A stretch of DNA of 64,000 nt, from positions 180,451 through 244,450 of the forward strand of contig CANRMI010000003.1 of assembly GCA_947631685.1 (NCBI GenBank). Direction: 5' to 3'. Positions 28,425-37,428 of the stretch are shown here, piece after piece. Every line of letters begins with the position of its first letter. Positions within the stretch are counted from its first letter, which is position 1. Under the pieces are notes generated by a model. It did no database searches and had not been told where the DNA came from. It was given only the letters and a program-made list of their open reading frames with translations. The translations under genes and the position numbers were made by a program. The stretch is from an uncultured Lachnospiraceae bacterium. GTDB taxonomy: Bacteria > Bacillota > Clostridia > Lachnospirales > Lachnospiraceae.

Positions 28425-29111
28425 ATGGGAAAAGTAATACTGCGGGCGAGAGGGATCTTTAAGAATTACAGAGCCGGAAACCGCATGGTAAGCGCGTTAA
28501 AGCAAATGGATCTGGAAATTGAAGAGGGCCTTTTCTATGCGGTGGTGGGCAGAAGCGGCTCCGGCAAGACCACACTTTTACAAGTGTTGAGCACCCAGGA
28601 GGAAGTGGACGGCGGGGACATTTGGCTGGATGGAGAGGCCTATGGAACGATTTCCGCCAGCAGACGGGCGCTGCTGCGCCGTAAAAAGATAGGGGTGGTC
28701 TTTCAGGAATACCGCCTTATGGCAGAGTTGACGGTCTATGAAAATATTGTGCTGCCTTCGCTGTTGGACGGAAGGGAAATAGACGGGGAGTACATAGGAA
28801 AGGTCATGAACCTTTTGGAGATAGAACAGCTGAAGGACGCCTACCCTCACCAGCTTTCCGGCGGGGAACTGCAGAGAACGGCCATTGCCAGAGCCATGGC
28901 CAACCGGCCGAGGATCATTTTTGCGGACGAGCCCACGGGACAGCTGGACGAAACGTCGGCCTTTCAGGTCATGAGGCTTCTGCGGGAATCCAGCGCTCTT
29001 TTCGGGCAGACGGTAGTCATGGTAACCCATAACAAACAACTGGCACAGTATGCGGATAAGGTGCTGGTGCTGGACGAAGGGACTCTCGTTGGGGGAATAG
29101 GGGATGACTAA
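28425..29111 (+). CDS. ABC transporter ATPase, LolD/MacB/BceA type
   Basis: A 228-residue ATPase with Walker A GRSGSGKTT, Q-loop FQEYRLM, signature LSGGELQR, Walker B IIFADEPTGQLD and H-loop VTHN. Family and partner (an FtsX-fold permease) indicate a type VII mechanotransmission system rather than a channel importer. Such systems export lipoproteins or resist cell-wall-active peptides. It overlaps the permease gene by eight bases. A two-component system lies about 3 kb downstream, as is common for peptide-resistance exporters. Confidence 0.9.
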   Translation: MGKVILRARGIFKNYRAGNRMVSALKQMDLEIEEGLFYAVVGRSGSGKTTLLQVLSTQEEVDGGDIWLDGEAYGTISASRRALLRRKKIGVVFQEYRLMAELTVYENIVLPSLLDGREIDGEYIGKVMNLLEIEQLKDAYPHQLSGGELQRTAIARAMANRPRIIFADEPTGQLDETSAFQVMRLLRESSALFGQTVVMVTHNKQLAQYADKVLVLDEGTLVGGIGDD

Positions 29112-31665
29112 ACGTAGGAGCGGAAAATTCCGCTTTTTGATAGGGGTAGATTTTCAGAGAAGACATGTATTAAAAATTCAGGCAATCATCTATTTTCTCA
29201 GTATTTTTCTCCTCTCTGCATTAAATATTTGGATAAGCAATATGGGAAGACTGCAGCAGGTACAGGCAGCGGAACGATATGGAAGCTGGCAGTACGGGCT
29301 GATCGGCGCTTCCCTTGAAGACATGGAATTTGTCCGTCAAAACCAGCTGCTGCAGAGCGCTGGAGAAGCGGCGGTCTACGGTGAGATATGCCAGGAAGAC
29401 GGTTTTGGTCTGGGCGGGATCGGTACCATGGAGGAGTCCCTGGGAAAGCTCTGCGGGATTCGGTTTATGAGCGGAGGCTTTCCAGAGGCAAAGAACGAGA
29501 TCGCGCTGGAACAGGGGCTGTTGGAGCAGCTGGGACTGCCCTATGCCATTGGAGCGGAGTTTTCTTTTCAGGTGAAGAGCGCGGAAGCCGGCACGGGGGA
29601 GCAGGGATCCTCGTCTGCCAGAAACTATATCCTCTGCGGTATTTTCCAGAGCAATTCCGCCTATACCCAGGCCGGAGAGTATCTGCCTTTGGCATTGGTG
29701 AGCAGAGAGGCGGCCGAAGAGATTTCACAAAGGAGGCAGGCGGAGCTCTTTTTTCGGCTGGAGGAAGGCTGCGACGTCATAAAAGTAAAGGAAGAGCTGG
29801 TGGCTGCCCTGCGGGATAGGGGCGGTACCGAAGAAGGAAGCTGGATCCAAAACGCCTTTGTTTACGGCAGCGATTTTAAGCGGGGAGATTCCCGTGGTAC
29901 CATGCTGTTGATAGATCTGACAGGATACGCCCTGACGTTTTGCCTGGTCTATACCTATATGGTAAGGGAAAAGACTCGGACAGGCATCCTGCGCAGCCTG
30001 GGTATGGGCGAGAGTGAGATCCTGCTGCTTTTAACGGGAGAGCAGATATTTATCTGGCTGGCAGCGCTGCTGCCCGGACTCCTGTTAAGCGGAGTGGGAA
30101 CCCGGATATTTTTGGAGAATTACATCCGGAGGCAGAATCTGGACGCGGTCTTTCTGTATCCGGGGGAGGCTGTCTCCACCGCCTGCATTACGGCCAGTCT
30201 GGTGATGTTGGGAGGGAGCCTGCTGGGATATCTGCGGGCTCGTTTTAAGACTTCCCACCGCAAGTCCCTGATTATGGATTATAAGGTTCTGGAGCAGGGA
30301 AAGGTAACGCCTCTGAAGGGAAATATCAAGGAGGCCCTGCTGAAGCGGGAGCTGCAGGTGCGGAAACGGGCCTATATGGGATTTTTTTGCATGCAGATAC
30401 TGACGCTCACGGCGGTTTCCTTTTCTGTCGGATGGATATACCGGCACTATCAGGGCTACAAGGCGAACCGCAACGCCTATGTCTGTGACTACATAGTGGA
30501 AAGCGGAACCCAGGGAAATTCTATGTGGGGAGAGAGTACACCGGTGGAACTGGGGCTTTTGAACCGGATAAAAAATATGGAGGGTGTGGAACGGGTGGAA
30601 ACCACTTTCTGGCAGCAGGACGTGGAGATCCTGAATGAGGATGTGCGGAATGGAGCTCACTATCAGGCGGCGGAACAATACTATGGGGAACGTGGTATGG
30701 GGGTGGGCGTGGCATTGTTTGCAGTGGAAGCGGAAGAAGAGATTTATAAGAAACTGGCTTCTCAGATAAATGAGGGAGAATGGAATCAGGAGAGGCTGGA
30801 AGCTGGACAGGAGGTGGTATTATTTATACCACTGCAGAATTTTTCAAGAAGTGATGCTAGAGCCCTTTCCTATATAGAATATACACAGCAAGAGGGGTAT
30901 TATGACGAGGAGTATCCTGCATGGAAGGAAAAGGAAATTAATGTGGGGGATGTACTAGCGATTCGGATGGGAAACAGAGAAAGGGCAGTCATAGTGGGCG
31001 GGATTGTCTATGATATGCCCATGGCTGGAAATATCAGGGGTATTATAGCTTTTAATTCATATAGAATTTACTGCGGAGCGGCTGTTTTTCAAGAGCTGAC
31101 GGGAGGAGCGGGGGAAAGCAGCACTTGTATCTATATAGAGAAAGGACCCTTGGCAGCTCTTCAGGCAGAGCAGCTGGAGAACCTGTTAAGTGAAAGCAAG
31201 GTAAATTGGGAAAATATCCGAGGCAAGATCCTACCCCAGCTGGAATATCATCGAAACAGCATGGGCATGGGGCTGGCTTTTTTAGGAGTTATGGGGATTC
31301 TGACAGTCTTTGTGTCCTGCATATTTTTAAACAAGGAAACGGAGCTGGCTGCCTATAAGAATCGGCTTCTGTGGAGCTTGGGGATGGATTTTAAGGAAAG
31401 GCATCTGTATCTGCGCTGGTACGGCCTCTGTATAGGGATCAGCGCTCTGCTGGGGATTGCGGGGAATTGGGCGGCGGCGGGGCTGTTTGTCCACAGCGCC
31501 GAAATCCAGCGGGGGAGCTTTGATACAAATCTGAACATTCGGGGAACTTATCTGTTGCTGCTGGGGGCGGAGGGGCTGATCCTGGCCGCGGAGGTGCTCC
31601 TTTTGTGCCGGCTTTTGGCGAAAAAAGAAAAATTCAGTAAAAATGTTTACTATTTTGTTCCGTGA
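29104..31665 (+). CDS. FtsX-like ABC transporter permease
   Basis: An 853-residue permease of the MacB/FtsX kind. There is a membrane anchor at about residues 24-42 (AIIYFLSIFLLSALNIWI), an extracellular domain (45-270), FtsX helices near 275-400 with RTGILRSLGMGESEILLLL, a second anchor near 425-445 (FFCMQILTLTAVSFSVG), a large second extracellular region, and a C-terminal trio of helices. The layout with ten likely segments resembles BceB/VraG exporters. Codon use between about 30760 and 31260 is visibly more A/T-rich than on either side. Substrate unknown. Confidence 0.87.
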   Translation: MTKRRSGKFRFLIGVDFQRRHVLKIQAIIYFLSIFLLSALNIWISNMGRLQQVQAAERYGSWQYGLIGASLEDMEFVRQNQLLQSAGEAAVYGEICQEDGFGLGGIGTMEESLGKLCGIRFMSGGFPEAKNEIALEQGLLEQLGLPYAIGAEFSFQVKSAEAGTGEQGSSSARNYILCGIFQSNSAYTQAGEYLPLALVSREAAEEISQRRQAELFFRLEEGCDVIKVKEELVAALRDRGGTEEGSWIQNAFVYGSDFKRGDSRGTMLLIDLTGYALTFCLVYTYMVREKTRTGILRSLGMGESEILLLLTGEQIFIWLAALLPGLLLSGVGTRIFLENYIRRQNLDAVFLYPGEAVSTACITASLVMLGGSLLGYLRARFKTSHRKSLIMDYKVLEQGKVTPLKGNIKEALLKRELQVRKRAYMGFFCMQILTLTAVSFSVGWIYRHYQGYKANRNAYVCDYIVESGTQGNSMWGESTPVELGLLNRIKNMEGVERVETTFWQQDVEILNEDVRNGAHYQAAEQYYGERGMGVGVALFAVEAEEEIYKKLASQINEGEWNQERLEAGQEVVLFIPLQNFSRSDARALSYIEYTQQEGYYDEEYPAWKEKEINVGDVLAIRMGNRERAVIVGGIVYDMPMAGNIRGIIAFNSYRIYCGAAVFQELTGGAGESSTCIYIEKGPLAALQAEQLENLLSESKVNWENIRGKILPQLEYHRNSMGMGLAFLGVMGILTVFVSCIFLNKETELAAYKNRLLWSLGMDFKERHLYLRWYGLCIGISALLGIAGNWAAAGLFVHSAEIQRGSFDTNLNIRGTYLLLLGAEGLILAAEVLLLCRLLAKKEKFSKNVYYFVP

Positions 31666-31730
31666 AAGAAATTTGCAAGAATTGCCGTGTATAATCAAAT
31701 TATAAGGCAAGGGAAAAGGAGGACGGAGAG

Positions 31731-32111
31731 ATGAGATACAGAGTGAAGAAATGGATGGCGGCCCTGGGATTGGCGCTGGCCATGGTATGTTTGGCCAATG
31801 GGTTCTATGCGCCGGAGGTAATAGCTCTGGAGGACAGCCGTGACAGCATCCTGACTATCTATCCGGAATTGACAACTGACGATGGCAGAATCGTCGTGGG
31901 TGTGTGCCTGACCTATCAGGAGTCCATGGGAATCTTTACCGGTATGAGCGTCCAGTATGTGCATATGGATCCTTCCGTAACATATATGCACGTGCAGAGC
32001 TATTATCTGTCAGAGGATAAAAAAATGGCTTATGTATCAGTAATATATGACTATGTGGAAAATGGGATAAAATATACCGCTATGCCCATTCTTTACAAAA
32101 CCGTGCCCTAA
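31731..32111 (+). CDS. Small secreted protein of unknown function
   Basis: A 126-residue protein with an N-terminal signal peptide (basic MRYRVKKW, hydrophobic AALGLALAMVCLANG, cleavage possible after VIALE). The mature part is about 95 residues, acidic, with no cysteines outside the signal and many Tyr/Met (VQYVHMDPSVTYMHVQSYYL), suggesting a small beta-rich domain. AAGGAGGACGGAGAG precedes the ATG. It lies between the ABC exporter and the two-component system and may be their cargo, sensor accessory or reporter; that is context only. Not a recognised family. Confidence 0.7.
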   Translation: MRYRVKKWMAALGLALAMVCLANGFYAPEVIALEDSRDSILTIYPELTTDDGRIVVGVCLTYQESMGIFTGMSVQYVHMDPSVTYMHVQSYYLSEDKKMAYVSVIYDYVENGIKYTAMPILYKTVP

Positions 32112-32203
32112 AGGGGCCGGAAGGTTACATTAGGTACTTCAGTCTGTTTTCTGTCGCGGAGAAGGCAGGCTTGAGTATAGGAATTCAGTAGTGTTCAAGA
32201 GGT

Positions 32204-32245
32204 AAGTGCCATGGTGATTATAGGGGTCACTATGGCACTTTCTCG
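32204..32245 (+). terminator. Terminator-like hairpin after the small secreted protein
   Basis: A 14-bp stem with one G-U pair, arms AAGTGCCATGGTGA (32204-32217) and TCACTATGGCACTT (32227-32240), nine-base loop, followed by TCTCGT. The T run is weak, so termination could be partial. Confidence 0.55.
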
Positions 32246-32262
32246 TGGGCACAAAACCAACT

Positions 32263-32290
32263 TTGCAGATGCGCCGATTTATGTTATGAT
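32263..32290 (+). promoter_or_regulatory. Promoter of the two-component system
   Basis: TTGCAG (32263-32268), 16-base spacer, TATGAT (32285-32290), about 28 bp before the response-regulator ATG. Moderate match. Confidence 0.5.
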
Positions 32291-32318
32291 AAAATATGCA
32301 AGCGATGGGGGAGTACCG

Positions 32319-33026
32319 ATGAAAAGAGTACTGATTGTGGAAGACAACAAAGAGGCGGCGGAAAGTCTGAGACTTTTGCTGACAAAGGAGGGGTATGAAT
32401 GCTGCTGGGCGGAAACGAAGATAAAGGCATATGAGGCAATTAAGACTTATTCGCCGCACATCTGCATTTTGGATATTACCCTGCCGGACGGGAACGGGAT
32501 CCGGCTCTGCGAGAATATCCGGCAGAAATACCAGAATATGGCGATCCTGTTTGTGACGGCGGATGACAGTGAAGAAAGTTTGGTACAAGGTTTCAAAGCA
32601 GGTGGCGACGATTATCTGGTAAAGCCCTTTCGGAGCAGGGAGCTGCTGGCGCGTATTGCTGCGGCAGCTAGAAAATACGGTACTTTTGAGGAAGCGGTAA
32701 GCACGAGGCATGTTTCCGGCGATCTGCGGATGAATTTTGACGAGCGGAAAGTCTACAAGAACGGCGAGACTTTGACGCTCAGGCCCAAAGAATACGCGCT
32801 GTTAGAGCAATTAGTAAAGGCAAATGGCGGATTGCTGAAGCGCATCAAGATATTCGCGGAAATATGGGATAACGAGGAGAATTACGTAGAGGAGAACAAT
32901 CTTTCCGTACTGGCCAGCAGGCTTCGCAATAAGCTGGGAGATTATCAGGGCAAACCTTACTTTGAAACAGTCTGGGGTATCGGCTACAGATGGTCGCTGC
33001 CCGTAATTCATGAAAAAGGTGAATGA
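32319..33026 (+). CDS. OmpR-family response regulator
   Basis: A 235-residue regulator. The receiver domain (1-120) has the acidic pair VEDN, the phospho-acceptor Asp52 in ILDITLPDGNG, the Thr in FVTADD and the Lys in LVKPF. The winged-helix DNA-binding domain has LRPKEYALLEQLVKANG and the C-terminal VWGIGYRW hairpin. The ATG at 32319 has GGGGGAG seven bases upstream; a longer in-frame start at 32211 would cover the promoter and is rejected. It pairs with the kinase that follows 27 bp later. Confidence 0.93.
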   Translation: MKRVLIVEDNKEAAESLRLLLTKEGYECCWAETKIKAYEAIKTYSPHICILDITLPDGNGIRLCENIRQKYQNMAILFVTADDSEESLVQGFKAGGDDYLVKPFRSRELLARIAAAARKYGTFEEAVSTRHVSGDLRMNFDERKVYKNGETLTLRPKEYALLEQLVKANGGLLKRIKIFAEIWDNEENYVEENNLSVLASRLRNKLGDYQGKPYFETVWGIGYRWSLPVIHEKGE

Positions 33027-33053
33027 CCGTTACATAGTGTGGGTGGGAACAAA

Positions 33054-34187
33054 ATGAAAAATATCAAGTATGTGCTTTTCATGGCAGCTTCCCTGTTATT
33101 TCTCGGGGGAGCTTTTTTAAACGCAGATAAGGAAATTCAGAAAAGAACGGAAAGCATTTATTTACGTCTCCTGGGAGCCGTTTATGAGGAGGATGCGGAA
33201 CTGGCTGCCAGGCTGTCGGCACGGCTCTACGAAAGTGATGAGCAGGTATCCGAAAAGTGGGAGGAGCTGGGAACGGAGGCATTGGCGTCTGCGGGCTACG
33301 GCAGAGCCGGAATGGACTATTTATATCAACTGCAGGGCAGCAGCGGGATCGTGAAGCAGCTAAAATGGTCGAACATAGGCGTGTTCGGACTTTGGATGCT
33401 TCTTTTTTGTTGGCTTCTCTGGAAAATGGACCGGTGCGCTAAAGCCCTGGAGGAAAAGGGCGCCGAAGCAGAACGGTTGGAAAAGGAAAGGGATTTCTTA
33501 AAGGGCCGGTATGAGTCGGAGCAGGGGAAAGCCAACGCCCTGATAGAGAATATCGCCCATCAGATCAGGACGCCCCTCACCAATATTTCTCTGTATCTGG
33601 AAATTCTGGAGACGGAGGAGCTTTCGGAGGCGGGCATGGGCAAGCTGCAGAGCTGTTACCGGCACATTGCCCATATCAGGGATTTGATCCACTGCCTGCT
33701 GCGGACAGGAGAGCTGGAACAGGAGAAAGTGAGGTTTGCTTTTGAAAGCATCAGTTTAAAGCAGCTTATGGCGGAAATCGTGAACAGGGTGGAGGAAATA
33801 GCAGGAAAGGAGCGGATCGTTCTCTCCGGGAACGCAAAAGAGGACCAGCAGTTAGCGGTGGATATTGCATGGATAAAAGAAGCGCTTTATAATATTATAG
33901 GAAATTGTGTCCGCTATTCTCCGGACGGAAGCGTGGTGGAGGTAGAATATACGGAAACCTCCCATCAGGCGGAAATCCGGATACGGGACAAGGGCATTGG
34001 CATTTCAGAGGAGGACAGGCCCTATATTTTTGACAGGTTCTACCGTTCCCCCAAAAACCGGAATCAGGACGGATTCGGTATCGGGCTGAACATGGCGAAG
34101 CTGACAGTGGAGGCGCATCACGGAAGCCTGTCTCTGACGCCGGAAAAGGAGGGCAGCTGCTTTTGCGTGCGCCTGCCGGTGCTGTGA
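33054..34187 (+). CDS. Sensor histidine kinase
   Basis: A 377-residue membrane kinase with two helices (about residues 8-24 and 104-122) and a short extracellular loop between them. The dimerisation helix carries the phospho-acceptor His169 in IENIAHQIRTPLTNISL, with Gln where Glu is commoner in the HExxTP box. The ATPase domain has the N box (YNIIGNCVRYSPDG), G1 (IRDKGIGISEED) and G2 (GFGIGLNMAK). The ATG at 33054 is preferred over a GTG at 33039 that overlaps GGGTGGG. With the regulator it probably controls the nearby ABC exporter. Confidence 0.92.
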   Translation: MKNIKYVLFMAASLLFLGGAFLNADKEIQKRTESIYLRLLGAVYEEDAELAARLSARLYESDEQVSEKWEELGTEALASAGYGRAGMDYLYQLQGSSGIVKQLKWSNIGVFGLWMLLFCWLLWKMDRCAKALEEKGAEAERLEKERDFLKGRYESEQGKANALIENIAHQIRTPLTNISLYLEILETEELSEAGMGKLQSCYRHIAHIRDLIHCLLRTGELEQEKVRFAFESISLKQLMAEIVNRVEEIAGKERIVLSGNAKEDQQLAVDIAWIKEALYNIIGNCVRYSPDGSVVEVEYTETSHQAEIRIRDKGIGISEEDRPYIFDRFYRSPKNRNQDGFGIGLNMAKLTVEAHHGSLSLTPEKEGSCFCVRLPVL

Positions 34188-34223
34188 GCGGACAAGGATT
34201 GGACAGAAAAAAGAGGGAAAACA

Positions 34224-35717
34224 GTGGGAAATTGTAAAGCGGTTATATTTGATATGGACGGGGTGCTCTTCGATACGGAAAGCATCTGCTTAAAGGCCTG
34301 GGAAGAGGTGGGCCGGGAGTACGGACTTAGGGAGATCGCCCAAACGGCAGTGGACTGTATCGGACTGAACCTTACGGATACCGAGGAGGTGTTTCGGGAG
34401 AGATACGGCAGGGACATAGATTTTGAGTTATATCATGGAGAGTGTACACGGCATTTTAAGGAAAGCATCGAGCGGGACGGGCTGCCGTTGAAGCCGGGTG
34501 TATGGGAGATTCTGACATTTTTAAAGAAAAGAGGGTGTCCGGTGGGACTGGCCTCTTCTTCTTTGGAAAGCAGTGTGCGGAAACATATCCAGCGGGCCGG
34601 CATCGGTGAATTTTTCCAGGTGGTAGTGGGAGGAGACATGGTAAAGCACAGCAAGCCGCTTCCCGACATCTATCTGCTGGCTTGCGAAAAACTGGGCGTA
34701 GCTCCGGAAGATACGGCGGCCATCGAAGATTCTCCCAATGGACTGCGCTCCGCTTACGCGGCGGGTATGCGCCCCATTATGGTGCCGGATCTGATCGCGC
34801 CCACGCCGCAGATCGAGGCCCTGCTTTGGAAGCGGTGTAACAATCTGCTGGAAGTAAAGGCGTTTTTGCGGGACAGGCTGGGAGATATACAAGAGGTTAC
34901 CCGGATTCCTTTAGAAGGTATGTGCAATACCAGAGATTTGGGAGGCTACCGCACTGTAGACGGGCGGCGGATAAAACCCCACAGACTGATCCGCAGCGGA
35001 GCTCTGTTTGACGGGACGCCCAAAGATCTGGAAAAGCTGTGTGCCGAATACAATTTAAAAACGGTGGTGGACTTCAGGACGGGGGAAGAACGCAGGCAGA
35101 AGCCCCATCCTGTTCTCCCCGGCGTGACATATGTGGAAAACCCGATCCTGGAAGAGGAGGCACTGGGGATAACCAGAGAAAATCAGGATTCTTCCGACGG
35201 CAGCGCAGTGGTAAAGAAAGTGATCCAAACCATTCAGGCGAGCGGCGGCACACCATTGGAATATATGAAAAATATGTATATTGATCTGATAACGGCGCCC
35301 GGCTCCAGAGCACGGTATAAAAGATTTTTTGAGATACTTTTAAATAACAGGGAGGGCGCTGTGCTTTGGCACTGTACTGCCGGCAAGGACAGAGCGGGAG
35401 TGGGGACGCTGCTTTTGCTTTCGGCGCTTTCGGTGCCCAGGGAGCAGATCTTGGCGGATTACATGAAGGTCAACGAGTTCGCCGGAAAAGAAGTGGATAT
35501 GCTGATGAAGCTGTTGACAGAAGGGGAAGGGCAGCCCGCGGTCAGGCAGGCGCAGGCTGAGGCGGTGAGGCTTTTGTTTACTGTGGACGAGTCCTACGCC
35601 CTGTCCGTGTTTGAAGTCATGGAAAAGGAATGCGGCAGCGTGGACGCTTTTTTGGAAAAAGAAATGGGACTGACGGCCCCGAAACGAAAACTTTTAGAGG
35701 AGCTTTACCTGGAATAG
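34224..35717 (+). CDS. HAD phosphatase/phosphomutase fused to tyrosine-type phosphatase
   Basis: A 497-residue two-domain protein. Residues 1-220 form a HAD hydrolase of the beta-phosphoglucomutase type: motif I IFDMDGVLFDTES, GLASSSLESS, and motif IV IEDSPNGLRSAYAAGM. Residues ~230-497 form a Y_phosphatase3-like domain with TRDLGGYRTVDGR near the start and the catalytic P-loop HCTAGKDRAG (Cys-x5-Arg). Both active sites look intact, so the protein could remove phosphate from a sugar phosphate and from a protein or phospholipid. The start is GTG after AGAGGGAAAACA. Substrates unknown. Confidence 0.9.
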   Translation: MGNCKAVIFDMDGVLFDTESICLKAWEEVGREYGLREIAQTAVDCIGLNLTDTEEVFRERYGRDIDFELYHGECTRHFKESIERDGLPLKPGVWEILTFLKKRGCPVGLASSSLESSVRKHIQRAGIGEFFQVVVGGDMVKHSKPLPDIYLLACEKLGVAPEDTAAIEDSPNGLRSAYAAGMRPIMVPDLIAPTPQIEALLWKRCNNLLEVKAFLRDRLGDIQEVTRIPLEGMCNTRDLGGYRTVDGRRIKPHRLIRSGALFDGTPKDLEKLCAEYNLKTVVDFRTGEERRQKPHPVLPGVTYVENPILEEEALGITRENQDSSDGSAVVKKVIQTIQASGGTPLEYMKNMYIDLITAPGSRARYKRFFEILLNNREGAVLWHCTAGKDRAGVGTLLLLSALSVPREQILADYMKVNEFAGKEVDMLMKLLTEGEGQPAVRQAQAEAVRLLFTVDESYALSVFEVMEKECGSVDAFLEKEMGLTAPKRKLLEELYLE

Positions 35718-35757
35718 TAATAAGCGGACCGCCTGCAGCGGCAGAATGAGAGGAAAT

Positions 35758-36621
35758 ATGGCGTTTTTAGGAATACCCGCAAACACCGTGGAAATTTTAC
35801 AAAAGCATCATGTCAACATTCAGAAAAAATACGGGCAGAATTTCTTAGTCGATACGCGTGTTTTGGAAAAAATCGTGGAGGCCGCGCGGATAACGGAGGA
35901 AGACCGGGTGGTGGAAATCGGGCCGGGAATCGGTACGCTGACGCAGTATCTGGCGGAACGGGCCGGAGCGGTAACGGCGGTAGAAATAGATAAAAATCTG
36001 ATTCCCATCTTGGAGGAGACGCTGGCAGCGTACGAAAATGTCACCGTGATAAACGCGGATATTTTGAAAATGGATCTGGACAGTCTGTTTCAAACCCAGG
36101 GAAAGGAGCCGGTCAAGGTGGTGGCCAATCTTCCCTATTATATTACCACGCCGATCATCATGGCGCTGCTGGAGGGGCACATTCCCCTGAAAAGCATCAC
36201 CGTTATGGTACAGAAAGAAGTGGCGGAGCGTATGCAGGCTGGGCCCGGCACCAAGGACTACGGGGCGTTGTCGCTTGCAGTACAGTATTACACAAAGCCG
36301 GAGATTGTAGCGCAGGTTCCGCCCAACTGCTTTATTCCCAGGCCCGGGGTGGGAAGCGCGGTGATCCGTCTGGATCGCTATGAAAAGCCTCCGGCGGCAC
36401 CGGAGGACGAAGTCCTTTTGTTCGGATTGATCCGGGCCGCTTTCAATCAGCGGCGCAAGACGCTGGCAAACGCCATAGGAAATGCAGCCGGACTGCCGTA
36501 TTCCCGGGAAAATGTGGCGGAGGCGCTGGAGGCTTTGAATCTGCCTCCTTTTGTCAGAGGGGAAGCCCTCACCCTGGAGCAGTTTGTGGAATTAGCGGAT
36601 TTCCTGCACAAAATGCATTGA
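35758..36621 (+). CDS. rsmA: 16S rRNA dimethyladenosine transferase
   Basis: RsmA (KsgA) dimethylates two adjacent adenines in helix 45 of 16S rRNA late in 30S assembly. The roughly 287-residue product shows YGQNFLVDTRVLEKIV, motif I EIGPGIGTLTQYLAE, the acidic residue in AVEIDK, and catalytic motif IV NLPYYITTPI. C-terminal FNQRRKTLANAI is typical. The ATG at 35758 is chosen over the ATG at 35746 because AGAGGA lies between them. The stop codon overlaps a strong promoter for the next gene. Confidence 0.96.
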   Translation: MAFLGIPANTVEILQKHHVNIQKKYGQNFLVDTRVLEKIVEAARITEEDRVVEIGPGIGTLTQYLAERAGAVTAVEIDKNLIPILEETLAAYENVTVINADILKMDLDSLFQTQGKEPVKVVANLPYYITTPIIMALLEGHIPLKSITVMVQKEVAERMQAGPGTKDYGALSLAVQYYTKPEIVAQVPPNCFIPRPGVGSAVIRLDRYEKPPAAPEDEVLLFGLIRAAFNQRRKTLANAIGNAAGLPYSRENVAEALEALNLPPFVRGEALTLEQFVELADFLHKMH

Positions 36622-36646
36622 CATTCAGAGAAAAGAAGTATATATT
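36618..36646 (+). promoter_or_regulatory. Promoter of the lipoprotein gene
   Basis: Perfect TTGACA (36618-36623) overlapping the rsmA stop, 17-base spacer, TATATT (36641-36646). The leader contains a short stem-loop, TTCGGC-AGA-GCCGAA, at 36660-36674. Confidence 0.8.
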
Positions 36647-36707
36647 GGTCTTGTTACTCTTCGGCAGAGCCGAATATATTGCTATTAGAGGGAGGATTTG
36701 GAATTTT

Positions 36708-37355
36708 ATGAAAAAACTGACAAAACTGACAGTTCTGTTGCTGACGATGGTTATGGCACTGTCACTCTGCGCATGCGGGGGCAAGGACACGGGAAAAGAT
36801 CTGGTTGGCACTTGGGCGCTGGATTGCGATCTGGCAAACGCTATGGCAGAGGAGCTGGGTGAGGAATATGCTGATTTTAGCGCACCCTTAAATCTTACGA
36901 TCTTATTTGACTTCAATGAAGACGGCACATTCAGGATGTATGTGGATGACGCGGCCTTTGAGGGAAATTTTAACAGCTGGACGGATGAATTTATCGCTTA
37001 CAGCGTAGAGATGATGTACGGCATGTTTGAAGACCAGGGAATGAGCAGAGAGGATGCTGACGCCGCAGTGCTGGAAAGCTTTAGCATGAGCATGGAGGAT
37101 TACATGCGTGAGCAGATTGCGGGCGCTTTGGATGTGAGCGAGCTGACGGCGGAAATGGAAAGCACCGGCAATTATAAGACCAAAGGCGACAAACTTTACA
37201 TGGCAGAGGAGTCTGAAGAGTTTGATGACAACAGCTACGACATCTTCACCGTAAACGGCAACTCCCTGACACTGGAACTGCCTGAAGGCGCGGATCCCAG
37301 CGAGGGCGAGATCGTTCCCGGCCTGGAATATCCTTTGAACCTTCAGAAGAGATAA
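36708..37355 (+). CDS. Lipoprotein sharing a domain with the next gene
   Basis: A 215-residue surface lipoprotein: signal peptide MKKLTKLTVLLLTMVMALSL, lipobox ending at the cysteine of CAC, then a single acidic domain starting LVGTWALDCDLANAMAEELG. This domain has FDFNEDGTFRMYVDD in the middle and VPGLEYPLNLQ at the end, and matches, block by block, the C-terminal domain of the zinc-ribbon protein downstream. The GTW and EDGTF pattern recalls lipocalin-like lipoproteins. The ATG at 36708 follows GAGGGAGGA; an upstream in-frame start within rsmA is rejected. Function unknown. Confidence 0.8.
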   Translation: MKKLTKLTVLLLTMVMALSLCACGGKDTGKDLVGTWALDCDLANAMAEELGEEYADFSAPLNLTILFDFNEDGTFRMYVDDAAFEGNFNSWTDEFIAYSVEMMYGMFEDQGMSREDADAAVLESFSMSMEDYMREQIAGALDVSELTAEMESTGNYKTKGDKLYMAEESEEFDDNSYDIFTVNGNSLTLELPEGADPSEGEIVPGLEYPLNLQKR

Positions 37356-37369
37356 GTGACCTGAGTGAG

Positions 37370-37410
37370 AGAAATGCACCGAGCCATGGGCTTTGTGCAT
37401 TTCTTTTGTT
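37370..37410 (+). terminator. Terminator after the lipoprotein gene
   Basis: Ten-base arms AGAAATGCAC (37370-37379) and GTGCATTTCT (37395-37404), with an inner GAGCC/GGGCTT pairing, are followed by TTTTG. It ends about 20 bases before the next ATG, so it may act as a partial terminator or attenuator. Confidence 0.75.
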
Positions 37411-37428
37411 ATCTGAAAGGAGAATGTT

